Part shown: piece after piece, positions 34,743-42,584 of the stretch
Layout of the letters: every line of letters starts with the position of its first letter
How positions within the stretch are numbered: the stretch's first letter is position 1
From: a virus
Strand: one strand, 5' to 3'
IMG/VR virus record: IMGVR_UViG_3300034198_019339
Coordinates: 1 to 58,358 of that record
DNA length: 58,358 nucleotides
Notes under the pieces: model-generated
Seen by the model: the letters and a program-made list of their open reading frames with translations, nothing else
Databases searched by the model: none
What the model was told of the DNA's origin: nothing
Made by a program: the position numbers and the translations under genes

Positions 34743-36512
34743 TTATCTTGGTTTTCCGAATAACCATAAATACTTTTGGTAATCACTTTTTGTTGATTCA
34801 TTTTGTGTTGATATGTTTCTTGTTATTCCCGCTGGTAATACAGGGTTAAAACCTATATTTTTTGAAACATTTTCATTATTATTTACCTGCCAAGAATCAA
34901 TCATTGCTTTAGTTTGTTCAGTGACTTTATTTAATTGAGTAAACGAATTTTCCCCAACATAAATCGCCATACCAATCGCCATTATTAAATCATCATGATG
35001 TCCTTTTTGGTGGTCAGGTCTTCCATTAATATAAATAAAAGTATTCATCTCATTAAACAATCTATTACTATAGATTTTAAATCCATGTCTCATTGCTTCT
35101 TCAAATGAAGAAATAATCTGAACTCTTTTATTATTAAAATTTATACCCGGTATTTTATCTAACGCTTTTGCATCATATTTCCATTTATTTCCTAACTCAA
35201 TTCCATCGACATATAAGTTTTTATACCCCATCTCTTGTAGTTTTCTTGATGTGGAAACCCCCATTCCTCCTGTTATATCAACAACAATAAATGAATTATA
35301 CATCATACCCCACTTGTATGCGACCTCTGCCGCAACATCAGGAGGGATTTTACCGACATATTCGGCAACCTGTTCTCTCTCATCAAAATCCACAATAATA
35401 AAAGACGTAAAGTCTTCAGAATCCCCTCTTGAAACATCGACTCCCATAATGTATTTGTGACCCGGTATTGGCTCTTTCCAAATCCATAATGAACCTCCCA
35501 TCATTTTATTAACGGGTTCTTTTAACATATTATGATGTATAGACTGTAATTGTTTTGAATCAAAAACATTATCTCCCGAACCTAAAAAATTACACTCCAA
35601 CTCTTGAGAAACTTTTCGTTTATCAAACTTTAATTTTTTAACCATCCCCTCAAACCAAGATGAAGTTGGTTTATATCCGTTTGCAATATGGTTTTTTATT
35701 TCATCAAAATTTCTTTCTCTTGGGTTAGTGTCGGCATAGTCTATGGTCTCAATGACACCATAATCTTCTCGATTAAGATAATAATGAATCAAATCTTCAA
35801 CTTTAATTAATTTTAAATCTTTTGTATATCTAGGGTCTTTAAACCAATAAAATTCAGATATTTTAAATTCATTCATACCTCTTAAGGCTTGGTCATATAT
35901 TTCATAGTAGATTGGGTCGTATCCATTTGGAGTAGAAACAACAATAACTTTACCTCCTGTTGATAATGATGCCATACATGCTGACCAAAAATCACTATCG
36001 GCCTCAATATAGGCAGCCTCATCAAAAATTAATATTGTTGGAGTATATCCTCGTAAAGCATCTTTAGATGTTGCAACGGCTTTTACTTCACATCCATTAC
36101 TTAATTTATAATGTCTTTGTGAGTTTTTTTCTTTTGAAAATTCTACACCAGTCCAAGATGGCCATTGTTCAGTAAATCCTCTTATTTTATTAGCCATCTC
36201 AACTGCCGTGTCTAATTTGTTGGCAATAATCAATATTTTTTCAGGTTTCTTTTTTGACGCAAAAACTATTTTCTTTGATGCCCAAGCCGCGGTTACGGTT
36301 GATACTCCCGCTTGTCGGTATTTCAATGCAATGTTTTCATTGTATTTTTCGTAATCTTCCAATAGATTAATTTGGTCATCAAAAAGGTCTAACGGAACAT
36401 ATCTTGATACTAAGTTGTCATATGTTTGCAAGTATGTTCTAAGAGCATATGGCGTATTTAATATACATTTTTTATACTCTAATATTAATTGTTCTTTAGT
36501 TAAGCTCATCAT
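34743..36512 (-). CDS. 17: Terminase large subunit, T4 gp17-like
   Basis: 589 residues. The ATPase domain has Walker A KYRQAGVST (64-72), LIFDEAAYIE (DE 164-165) and the coupling motif VVSTPNG. The nuclease domain starts MGVDVSRGDSEDFTS (D359) and includes NGRPDHQKGHHDDLIMAIGMA near 530. It cuts concatemers and pumps DNA through the portal. No small-terminase gene is recognised nearby. Two ATGs (36512, 36509) are possible. Confidence 0.96.
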   Translation of the reverse strand: MMSLTKEQLILEYKKCILNTPYALRTYLQTYDNLVSRYVPLDLFDDQINLLEDYEKYNENIALKYRQAGVSTVTAAWASKKIVFASKKKPEKILIIANKLDTAVEMANKIRGFTEQWPSWTGVEFSKEKNSQRHYKLSNGCEVKAVATSKDALRGYTPTILIFDEAAYIEADSDFWSACMASLSTGGKVIVVSTPNGYDPIYYEIYDQALRGMNEFKISEFYWFKDPRYTKDLKLIKVEDLIHYYLNREDYGVIETIDYADTNPRERNFDEIKNHIANGYKPTSSWFEGMVKKLKFDKRKVSQELECNFLGSGDNVFDSKQLQSIHHNMLKEPVNKMMGGSLWIWKEPIPGHKYIMGVDVSRGDSEDFTSFIIVDFDEREQVAEYVGKIPPDVAAEVAYKWGMMYNSFIVVDITGGMGVSTSRKLQEMGYKNLYVDGIELGNKWKYDAKALDKIPGINFNNKRVQIISSFEEAMRHGFKIYSNRLFNEMNTFIYINGRPDHQKGHHDDLIMAIGMAIYVGENSFTQLNKVTEQTKAMIDSWQVNNNENVSKNIGFNPVLPAGITRNISTQNESTKSDYQKYLWLFGKPR

Positions 36513-36514
36513 AT

Positions 36515-36521
36515 ATAAATA
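36515..36521 (-). promoter_or_regulatory. Candidate late promoter TATTTAT (gp17)
   Basis: Coding-strand ACTATTTATATATGATG; only 2-5 nt before the possible ATGs, so mRNA would be nearly leaderless. Confidence 0.6.
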
Positions 36522-36523
36522 GT

Positions 36524-36557
36524 AAACCCCTCCTGAATATTACTAAAGGAGGGGTTT
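36524..36557 (-). terminator. Terminator after gene 36576-37874
   Basis: AAACCCCTCC / GGAGGGGTTT with a 14-nt loop, just upstream of the gp17 promoter. Confidence 0.85.
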
Positions 36558-36575
36558 AAGTAAATAAGTTGTTTT

Positions 36576-37874
36576 TTATCTAGGTTTTTGTATACCTAAT
36601 CTTGTAAAAAAGTCATCATCATCGTCATCGTCTCCTCCATCATCGCCACCACCATCATCCTCGTTCGGGTTAAAGTTTTCATAATCTTCCTTCATTTTTT
36701 TAGCTTCTTTCATAATAAGATTAAACTTAGACTTAACTCTATTTTCTTTCGATGCGTCACCAGACATTAAATCACCCATAATTTCTAAAAATATTTTAGC
36801 CTCAGTCTTATAAAGAACCATTTCAAACCAATTAATTAAACCTTTATTTTCAGGTTCAAAAATTTCATCAGGTAGTAACAATCTTAATTTCTCAACAATT
36901 TCAGGTCCAATTCTCAATTGCATTGGTTCATTTGATAATATATCAGTTTGTCCTAAAACTTTTTGCGCCATTTCTTCATCTTCAGGGTATCCATGTCTAG
37001 AATTTGCTTCTTTAACACCCTTAACTAATTCATGACATAGTATTGGAAAAATTAATCCGTATGCTTTAATTACAGTATCAGATTCTTCCGAACTAGGTTC
37101 ATCTTCATCTTCTTCAGGGTCTTGTGTTGGATACTGGCCTAATTGTACTTTACCTGCAACACCGTTACCTGTTGCACTCATTTGTTCAATCATTTGTTCC
37201 ATCGTAAAATAAAGAAAGTCATTTGTTGCCATTATTTTAAGATATGCAGGATATAAACGAGGGTCAATTGCGTCTAATTTAGACTTAATTTCAGGTTTTT
37301 GAAAAAGATAATGTGATTTTTTTGCAGAACCTTGTACAATCGCATTAATTAAATTTCTTTTATGTTTTTCTAATTCAAACTGTTCTTCATCGGTTAAATC
37401 TTCAATATCAAAAGACATTTGTGGAGAGATTTTAGGTTGTTCTTTTTTTTCTTTTTCTGGTTTAAATTTAAAATTAGAAATATCTATTGGAGCTCTATTT
37501 AAGTAAGCCTCTAATTTAAACCAATTTTCAGGAACTTCAGTTTCTTCTAATGCCGCCTCAATTGCCAATTGTTCAAGTTCGTCTTTATGCCTTGATTCTA
37601 TATTCACAATCGATGGAACCATTCCAAAACTTTCTTGCATTATCATAGATTGGACTTGTCTTGAACTTAAATTTTGAATTCCACTAACCTCTCTTAGTTT
37701 GTCCACAACTTTTTTAAATCTTGTTGAAACAAGTCTTTCGACATCCGCAGGACCTTTTCTCATTGCAGGGTTCTTACCATACAAATTTTCAGGACTTCCT
37801 AATTTTCGTTCTAAATTAGGGTCCATCCTTTCTGGGTAATTACCGTAATCTATTTGTTCTCTAATTTTTTTCAT
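36576..37874 (-). CDS. Hypothetical protein, 432 aa, acidic tail
   Basis: Not recognised. Helical; segments LVSTRFKKVVDKLREVSGIQ, SAKKSHYLFQKPEIKSKLDAIDPRLYPAYLKIMATNDFLYFTMEQ and GLIFPILCHELVKGVKE, then an Asp/Gly-rich tail (DDGGGDDGGDDDDDDDFF). A similar size and position suggests a conserved late structural or packaging protein. Shares one base with the next gene. Confidence 0.65.
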   Translation of the reverse strand: MKKIREQIDYGNYPERMDPNLERKLGSPENLYGKNPAMRKGPADVERLVSTRFKKVVDKLREVSGIQNLSSRQVQSMIMQESFGMVPSIVNIESRHKDELEQLAIEAALEETEVPENWFKLEAYLNRAPIDISNFKFKPEKEKKEQPKISPQMSFDIEDLTDEEQFELEKHKRNLINAIVQGSAKKSHYLFQKPEIKSKLDAIDPRLYPAYLKIMATNDFLYFTMEQMIEQMSATGNGVAGKVQLGQYPTQDPEEDEDEPSSEESDTVIKAYGLIFPILCHELVKGVKEANSRHGYPEDEEMAQKVLGQTDILSNEPMQLRIGPEIVEKLRLLLPDEIFEPENKGLINWFEMVLYKTEAKIFLEIMGDLMSGDASKENRVKSKFNLIMKEAKKMKEDYENFNPNEDDGGGDDGGDDDDDDDFFTRLGIQKPR

Positions 37875-38752
37875 TATTTATTATTTATAACATTCATTAT
37901 TGATTTTATCATATCAGATTTCACATTTTCGGGAGATTTTGCTTTTGGAACAGGGTTTACTCCCGGATTCGGATTTTTACCTGGATGTGAGGGTCTTGTT
38001 TTTGGAGGAGTTTTTGTGCCCGGTTTTGTACCCGGTTTTGTTGTTGGAGCGTCAATAACATCTTCGTTTGCAACTCCAATAGAACCTAATTTACCAATAG
38101 GGTAATTCATTTTCTTTTTCCCAATTAAATCCATTAATTCTCCTTTTTTCATTTTTGGTTTTGTGTATTTTTCAACCAAAGATAAAATTTTATTTTCTAA
38201 AAGAACAGCGTAAGGGTTCTTTCCTTCTGAAATAGATTTTTTAACTTGTTTAACACATCTTTCAAATTTTGCGGTTTTTTTAGGTCCTAATTGTGAATGG
38301 CAAACCGCCCAAGGATTAACTTCAGTTTTTTTTGATTTCTTTTTTTCTTCTTTAACTTCTCCTGTGGTTAAATTCATTTTCCTTGTTGTAGGATTTATTT
38401 CGGCATTTAAACCTTTATCCATCATCGCCTTATTTGCCGCTTGAGCATCTGCAACGTTAGTTAAATCAAAAGTAGTTGTTGTAGATGTTTTTGTTACCGC
38501 TTCTTTTGTTTCTTCTTTCTTTTTTGCCTTTGCGGGGGCAGGACTTACTCCCGGATTCGGATTTTTACCTGGATGTGAGGGTCTTGTTTTTGGAGGTGTT
38601 TTTGTGCCCGGTTTAGTTTTTGGGGCAGTCTTTGTTTGTTCTCCCTCAATTAAATTTTTGTGTAAAACATTAATCTCAGACTCACTCAAAGATAGTAATG
38701 TTTTTTGACTTAATCCAAACTTAATTAAATCAGAATATTTATTAGTTTTCAT
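37874..38752 (-). CDS. Candidate packaged protein with repeated Pro/Lys linker
   Basis: About 292 residues from the ATG at 38752, which overlaps the preceding gene by 11 nt; a longer frame to 38830 lies wholly within that gene. N terminus SLSESEINVL fits the motif shared with proteins at 22427 and 25399. It carries two near-identical linkers (PPKTRPSHPGKNPNPGV) and, in between, NPWAVCHSQLGPKKTAKFERCVKQVKK, a paired-Cys basic module common in T4-like phage proteins. Internal head protein is inferred. Confidence 0.65.
   Translation of the reverse strand: MKTNKYSDLIKFGLSQKTLLSLSESEINVLHKNLIEGEQTKTAPKTKPGTKTPPKTRPSHPGKNPNPGVSPAPAKAKKKEETKEAVTKTSTTTTFDLTNVADAQAANKAMMDKGLNAEINPTTRKMNLTTGEVKEEKKKSKKTEVNPWAVCHSQLGPKKTAKFERCVKQVKKSISEGKNPYAVLLENKILSLVEKYTKPKMKKGELMDLIGKKKMNYPIGKLGSIGVANEDVIDAPTTKPGTKPGTKTPPKTRPSHPGKNPNPGVNPVPKAKSPENVKSDMIKSIMNVINNK
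37957..38026. repeat. 70-bp direct repeat, copy A
   Basis: Identical to 38545-38614 except one base; 588 bp apart, in frame in the same gene, encoding the Pro/Lys/Gly linker. Confidence 0.95.
38545..38614. repeat. 70-bp direct repeat, copy B
   Basis: Partner of 37957-38026 (one mismatch in 70). Confidence 0.95.
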
Positions 38753-39152
38753 ATATAACGTTTTTTTCAAATTCAAGAACGATATCTCGTTCATATAGTT
38801 TATCTTTAACTTGTTGTTCTGTTTCTCCAAATCTAAACACTAATCTTTTTGTTGTAGTAAAATCAATGGTATCATTTTCTTTTTCCCATCCTAATGCGAT
38901 GACATCATCCATACTATCCATAAAACTAAAAAAATCAGAGTTTTGAATTAGTTCCAACTCTAACGAGGTGTTTTTCAATACTCCAACTTTTTTAATATAC
39001 TCCAAACTAGGAGGTTTCGGATATCCGTTTGATGGTTTTGACTCCCAACTTTCATCCCATATGTCTTTTATGTCATCAGAGAAAATGAATTCATACATAT
39101 TATCCCCTTTATAGTTAGGACCCAATCCATTTATAAAGACTAAATGGTTCAT
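38742..39152 (-). CDS. Hypothetical protein, 136 aa
   Basis: Not recognised. Begins MNHLVFINGLGPNYKGDNMYEFIFSD, with SNGYPKPPSLEYIKKVGVLKN and acidic segments; alpha/beta composition, no signal. Overlaps both neighbours (4 nt upstream, 11 nt downstream), so it belongs to a translationally coupled operon of structural genes. Confidence 0.65.
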   Translation of the reverse strand: MNHLVFINGLGPNYKGDNMYEFIFSDDIKDIWDESWESKPSNGYPKPPSLEYIKKVGVLKNTSLELELIQNSDFFSFMDSMDDVIALGWEKENDTIDFTTTKRLVFRFGETEQQVKDKLYERDIVLEFEKNVIYEN

Positions 39153-40465
39153 AGAATACTTCCAAAAGGAGAAATTTTATATTGTTTATTTCCAACTTCA
39201 AACACTAAATTTTTCTTATTTGTTTTTCCAACAAATCTTGAATTTATGTTTTCTTTAAAGAATTTTTTTGCGTTTACTTCTTGTTGAATTGATTCTGAAA
39301 GTCTTTTTATTTCAGAAAAAATTTCAGATTTTTTTATTTTTCTTTTATTTTCTCTCTCTTGATTAATTTTTTGATTAAATTTTTTCTCATCTTCAGATAC
39401 TATAAAATATTTTAATAAAACATCTTCAATTTTAGATTCTTTAAAAACAGAGTCAGCAATATTACCTAAATGAGTCATATCATCATCTTCACTTTCTCCA
39501 AATCTAGCAGTAGTTGCTTTAAGAGCGGTTCTTTTAGCAATTTCATCTCCAAGTTCAGGCCAAGTACCTTCTCCTAATTCACTTTCTTTTGGTTCCATTT
39601 CAGGAGACATTTCTCCTTCTTCAGATGAAGTCTCATCTTCTTCTGATGGTGACTCTTCCTCAGAACCAAATGTTTCTTCAGGATTAAATTCTTCTTCAGT
39701 ACCCTCAAGTTTATTCATTACATCTTCTCTATCATCTTCATCTAACAAATTTAAATCAAGTGCCGATAAGATTGAATTTATAACATACTTAACATCTTTT
39801 GAAGACATTTGTTCCTCTTCATTTGATTTTAACGCTCTTAATTTTTGACCTAATTTTCCTGTAAGTTTTTGAATGGTTTTGAAAGTAACAACTTCGTCTC
39901 TTTCTTCGTTTGAACCCATCTCATCTTCAGGAACCTCCATATCCCCTTCTTCAGAAGGCATTTCGCTTTCTTCTTCGTCTGATGGTGGAACAGGTGGTGG
40001 AGTTGGTTCTCCCCCCATCGGGGGTGCCGGTGGTGGAGGTACATTTTCTACCTCATCAGTCGGTTCAGGATTTTTTTTTTCTAAATTTGTGGTTTTTAAA
40101 ACGAATTTTTTTTGTTCAGAAAATAAAGAAACTCCTTCTTTATTTTCAAAAAGTTCATTCATTTCTTTCGCCATTAAATTTAATCTTTTTAATGCTTGTG
40201 AATATGAACTATAATATTTTCTATCTTGCATAGGTGATATATAATCAACATTAGATTCTGAAATTGTTTTTTTAATTACATATCCTGATTTTTCTCTAAT
40301 GATTTGATACTCATTTCCATCAGCAAGAGTTAATTTATATTCGCTTTTTGAAGTTTCGTTAATATTTGAAGGAGTAGACTCTTTATATCTTGCAATTTCT
40401 AAAATTCTTGAAATTTTATCAACTCCTGTCAATTTTTCACTTCCTAGTGGGTTTAAATTGGCCAT
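39149..40465 (-). CDS. Acidic structural protein with Pro-rich linker, 438 aa
   Basis: N-terminal 130 residues are mixed alpha/beta; SNINE37-T fits the gp21 cleavage rule. A Pro-rich stretch (VPPPPAPPMGGEPTPPPVPP) and a Glu/Ser-rich low-complexity region (about 145-310) follow, then a basic C-terminal domain (QYKISPFGSIL end). Composition is like prohead core proteins. Not a recognised family. Confidence 0.6.
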   Translation of the reverse strand: MANLNPLGSEKLTGVDKISRILEIARYKESTPSNINETSKSEYKLTLADGNEYQIIREKSGYVIKKTISESNVDYISPMQDRKYYSSYSQALKRLNLMAKEMNELFENKEGVSLFSEQKKFVLKTTNLEKKNPEPTDEVENVPPPPAPPMGGEPTPPPVPPSDEEESEMPSEEGDMEVPEDEMGSNEERDEVVTFKTIQKLTGKLGQKLRALKSNEEEQMSSKDVKYVINSILSALDLNLLDEDDREDVMNKLEGTEEEFNPEETFGSEEESPSEEDETSSEEGEMSPEMEPKESELGEGTWPELGDEIAKRTALKATTARFGESEDDDMTHLGNIADSVFKESKIEDVLLKYFIVSEDEKKFNQKINQERENKRKIKKSEIFSEIKRLSESIQQEVNAKKFFKENINSRFVGKTNKKNLVFEVGNKQYKISPFGSIL

Positions 40466-40525
40466 TTTATATTTTATTTAATTTTTTTATTTTTAATGAC
40501 AAAAATCCAATTAGATTTTTTCTTT

Positions 40526-40532
40526 ATAAATA
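40526..40532 (-). promoter_or_regulatory. Candidate late promoter TATTTAT (operon 40465-36576)
   Basis: Coding-strand TATATTTATAAAGAAA, 60 nt upstream of the ATG; the four overlapping genes to 36576 would follow from it. Confidence 0.5.
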
Positions 40533-40551
40533 TATCGAACTATTGATTATT

Positions 40552-41313
40552 TCAAGACAAACGGTTTAATTCCTTTAAAGAAAGAAGATTATCCATCATT
40601 TTATTTTCAAAATCATACAGTTTTTGGATATACCCGTTTCTTCTCAATACTTTAAACACAAGATTTTCAATAGCGTATTCTCCCCCACTTTCTAATCCTG
40701 TCTTTCTAAATTTTTTTATTTTTTCTTTAAACTTACTTATTATTTTTTTTGCCTCATCTAAATCTTCATCGGACGCATTTTTAATAACCTCATCAATCAT
40801 ATTCATCCAAGACTTGCTTTTCTTATCAACTTCTTTAAAATTAATATCAATATCTTCTTTTTTTGGTTTTTTAATCCATTCATCAAAAAGTACGGAATAA
40901 ACACCTGAACTTTCATGAGGTTCACTTTCATCTTGAGCGTAAAGTTCAACCTCATAATTTTTTATGGTAATATCATGATTAGAATTAAATAATAGTTTTT
41001 TTAAATTAAAAAGTTTTTGGTACAGTTCTAAAGTTTCTTTAGGAAACTGTCCATAATCAATAATCAAGTGTAAATCAAAGTCAGAATATTTTGACCAGTT
41101 AAAATTAGATAAAGACCCTGTTAATACTATATCTTTTACAAAAACGGGTACATCTAAAAACTCAATAAATTCGTATGCAATCTCTAATAGTCTTTCTCGT
41201 ATTTCAGGTTTAATTTTTTCATCACCATCTGATTTTTTTGGAGTGTACCAAACATCAGGGTTCAAATTATCCTGTAATGCAAAACTTTTTAGAATATCGA
41301 TATTTTTATCCAT
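40552..41313 (-). CDS. Nucleotidyltransferase-fold protein
   Basis: 253 residues. DIVLTGSLSNFNWSKYSDFDLHLIIDY holds the pol-beta-superfamily signature: GS (66-67) followed by DxD (D78, D80). A third acidic residue probably lies in VELYAQDESEP. Such proteins add nucleotides to proteins, RNA or antibiotics. The partner and substrate are unknown; the helical C-terminal half is unique. TATTTAT lies 5 nt upstream of the ATG. Confidence 0.75.
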   Translation of the reverse strand: MDKNIDILKSFALQDNLNPDVWYTPKKSDGDEKIKPEIRERLLEIAYEFIEFLDVPVFVKDIVLTGSLSNFNWSKYSDFDLHLIIDYGQFPKETLELYQKLFNLKKLLFNSNHDITIKNYEVELYAQDESEPHESSGVYSVLFDEWIKKPKKEDIDINFKEVDKKSKSWMNMIDEVIKNASDEDLDEAKKIISKFKEKIKKFRKTGLESGGEYAIENLVFKVLRRNGYIQKLYDFENKMMDNLLSLKELNRLS

Positions 41314-41318
41314 TATAG

Positions 41319-41325
41319 ATAAATA
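41319..41325 (-). promoter_or_regulatory. Candidate late promoter TATTTAT (gene 41313)
   Basis: Coding-strand AGTATTTATCTATAATG; 5 nt from motif to ATG. Confidence 0.6.
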
Positions 41326-41343
41326 CTCGATAAATAAAGTTTT

Positions 41344-41586
41344 TTATACTTTTTTATATTTAAAAACTTTTGAAATGTTAGAATTAAAGTATTTTCCTTG
41401 GGATTCGGCCATCCTAAATTCTGTATAAGTCCTGTGAGGTACTTTTTCGTACTCATATTTAGAACCATTTTTAAACTCAACAATTAAAGAATTGCTTTCA
41501 ACATCGTATTCAGTTTTAACCAAATTTGATGAATCAATTTCATTTATTATTTTAGTCCCTTGTATTGTTTCTTTTTTTATTCCCAT
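41344..41586 (-). CDS. KTSC-domain protein, 80 aa
   Basis: SNLVKTEYDVESNSLIVEFKNGSKYEYEKVPHRTYTEFRMAESQGKYFNSNI follows the KTSC domain, named for its conserved Lys-Thr-Ser-Cys residues and found alone or fused in phage and bacterial proteins; nucleic-acid binding has been suggested. Here SQGKYFNSNI stands at the usual GKYFN-x-I end. Overlaps the upstream gene by 35 nt. Confidence 0.8.
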   Translation of the reverse strand: MGIKKETIQGTKIINEIDSSNLVKTEYDVESNSLIVEFKNGSKYEYEKVPHRTYTEFRMAESQGKYFNSNISKVFKYKKV

Positions 41587-41887
41587 TTTTTTTGTTATTT
41601 GTATTTAATGGAGTTTCGTCATTAATACGACTCATCTCTTTTCTAAGATAAACAACAAAATCATTGTGGTCAATATCAAAAAAAGATTTAACTTCATTAA
41701 ATAACTTACTATGTTCATTACTATACTCTTGGAAATATTTCATAATATCTTGTGGATAATATGGTGGATTTTCTAACTGTTCTTCAGTCCATCCTTCTCT
41801 TTGGAAACATTGCCTTAATTTACGATATATTGACATTAGATTCTTATCCGCGTCAAGTTGTTTAATAAATTTTTCAAATGGTTTCAT
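41552..41887 (-). CDS. Hypothetical protein, 111 aa
   Basis: Not recognised. Helical, with CFQREGWTEEQLENPPYYPQDIMKYFQEY and a basic Asn/Lys-rich tail. I start at ATG 41887 (MKPFEKF) because TATTTAT lies at 41892-41898 and covers the upstream ATG at 41893; spacing motif-N4-ATG equals that of three other genes. Confidence 0.65.
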   Translation of the reverse strand: MKPFEKFIKQLDADKNLMSIYRKLRQCFQREGWTEEQLENPPYYPQDIMKYFQEYSNEHSKLFNEVKSFFDIDHNDFVVYLRKEMSRINDETPLNTNNKKNGNKKRNNTRD

Positions 41888-41891
41888 ATTC

Positions 41892-41898
41892 ATAAATA
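41892..41898 (-). promoter_or_regulatory. Candidate late promoter TATTTAT (gene 41887)
   Basis: Coding-strand TGTATTTATGAATATG: motif, 4 nt, ATG; predicts a leaderless transcript. Confidence 0.6.
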
Positions 41899-41912
41899 CA
41901 TCTTAAATAAAA

Positions 41913-41937
41913 AACCCCCAATTAATGGGGGCCTTTT
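41913..41937 (-). terminator. Terminator after UVR-domain gene
   Basis: AACCCCCA / TGGGGG with a T run on the - strand, 1 nt from the stop region of the gene ending at 41938. Confidence 0.85.
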
Positions 41938-42387
41938 TTAAGATTTTAATTTTTTAAGTTCGTCTCGAATCTCAATTGCTTTTTCAAAATTATGTTCTTT
42001 AATCGCCAATTTTAAATCACTCTCAAGTGAATCAATCTTTTCTTTGTTTTTTTCCAAACTTTTTATTTGGTCTCTTAGTTTAACAGCCGACTCAAAATCT
42101 TCATTTTCTATCGCCATTTCAAGTTGGTAATTTAACATGTCAATTTTATTACCACCTTTTTTAATTCTTTGGTTTGGTTGTCGGTCATTAGTTCTAATAA
42201 AATTAGTTATGACGGTTTCACCATCTTCTGACTTATAGGTTTCTTTAATCCAATTACCTTGTTCGTCAGAACCTTCCTCAATTGTTCTGTTTAGGTTTAA
42301 ATGATTGTTAAACATAGAGTCGAATTGATTGAACATCGCATCAAAATCTCTAAAAAAATCGTTAAAATTTCTTTTTCTTCCAAACAT
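41938..42387 (-). CDS. UVR-domain protein, McsA-like partner of ClpC
   Basis: 149 residues. The N-terminal 75 residues are low-complexity Phe/Asn-rich then beta-rich (WIKETYKSEDGETVITNFI). The C terminus has two UVR motifs: LEMAIENEDFESAVKLRDQI and LKLAIKEHNFEKAIEIRDEL. Such motifs in McsA and in the ClpC middle domain mediate contact with ClpC. It is divergent from the phage ClpC-like gene, which itself has a UVR segment, so it may be its adaptor. No McsA zinc-binding Cys pairs are present. Confidence 0.75.
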   Translation of the reverse strand: MFGRKRNFNDFFRDFDAMFNQFDSMFNNHLNLNRTIEEGSDEQGNWIKETYKSEDGETVITNFIRTNDRQPNQRIKKGGNKIDMLNYQLEMAIENEDFESAVKLRDQIKSLEKNKEKIDSLESDLKLAIKEHNFEKAIEIRDELKKLKS

Positions 42388-42488
42388 AATGTTTTTTTTT
42401 ATTTTAGTTTATTTATTTTTTTTTCGTTAAAGAACGAATCCCGTGCCAAAGTAATAACATTATAATTATTGTCATAATATAATAAATA

Positions 42489-42509
42489 TTAATGACAAAA
42501 AGTCATTAA
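42489..42509. promoter_or_regulatory. Inverted repeat, possible operator
   Basis: TTAATGAC-AAAAA-GTCATTAA, a perfect 8-bp palindrome 19 nt upstream of the ClpC -33 box, in the divergent region; a further half-like TGTCATTTTG follows near 42523. Could be an operator for either gene. Confidence 0.45.
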
Positions 42510-42528
42510 CTTATTTTAAATATGTCAT

Positions 42529-42560
42529 TTTGTCAATATTGGATTTTTAATTTAATTTTT
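42529..42560 (+). promoter_or_regulatory. Host-like promoter for ClpC-like gene
   Basis: TTTG-N20-TAATTTTT (7 of 8 in the -7 box), 24 nt before the ATG. Confidence 0.55.
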
Positions 42561-42584
42561 TTATTATTATAAAAAAGTAATGTT

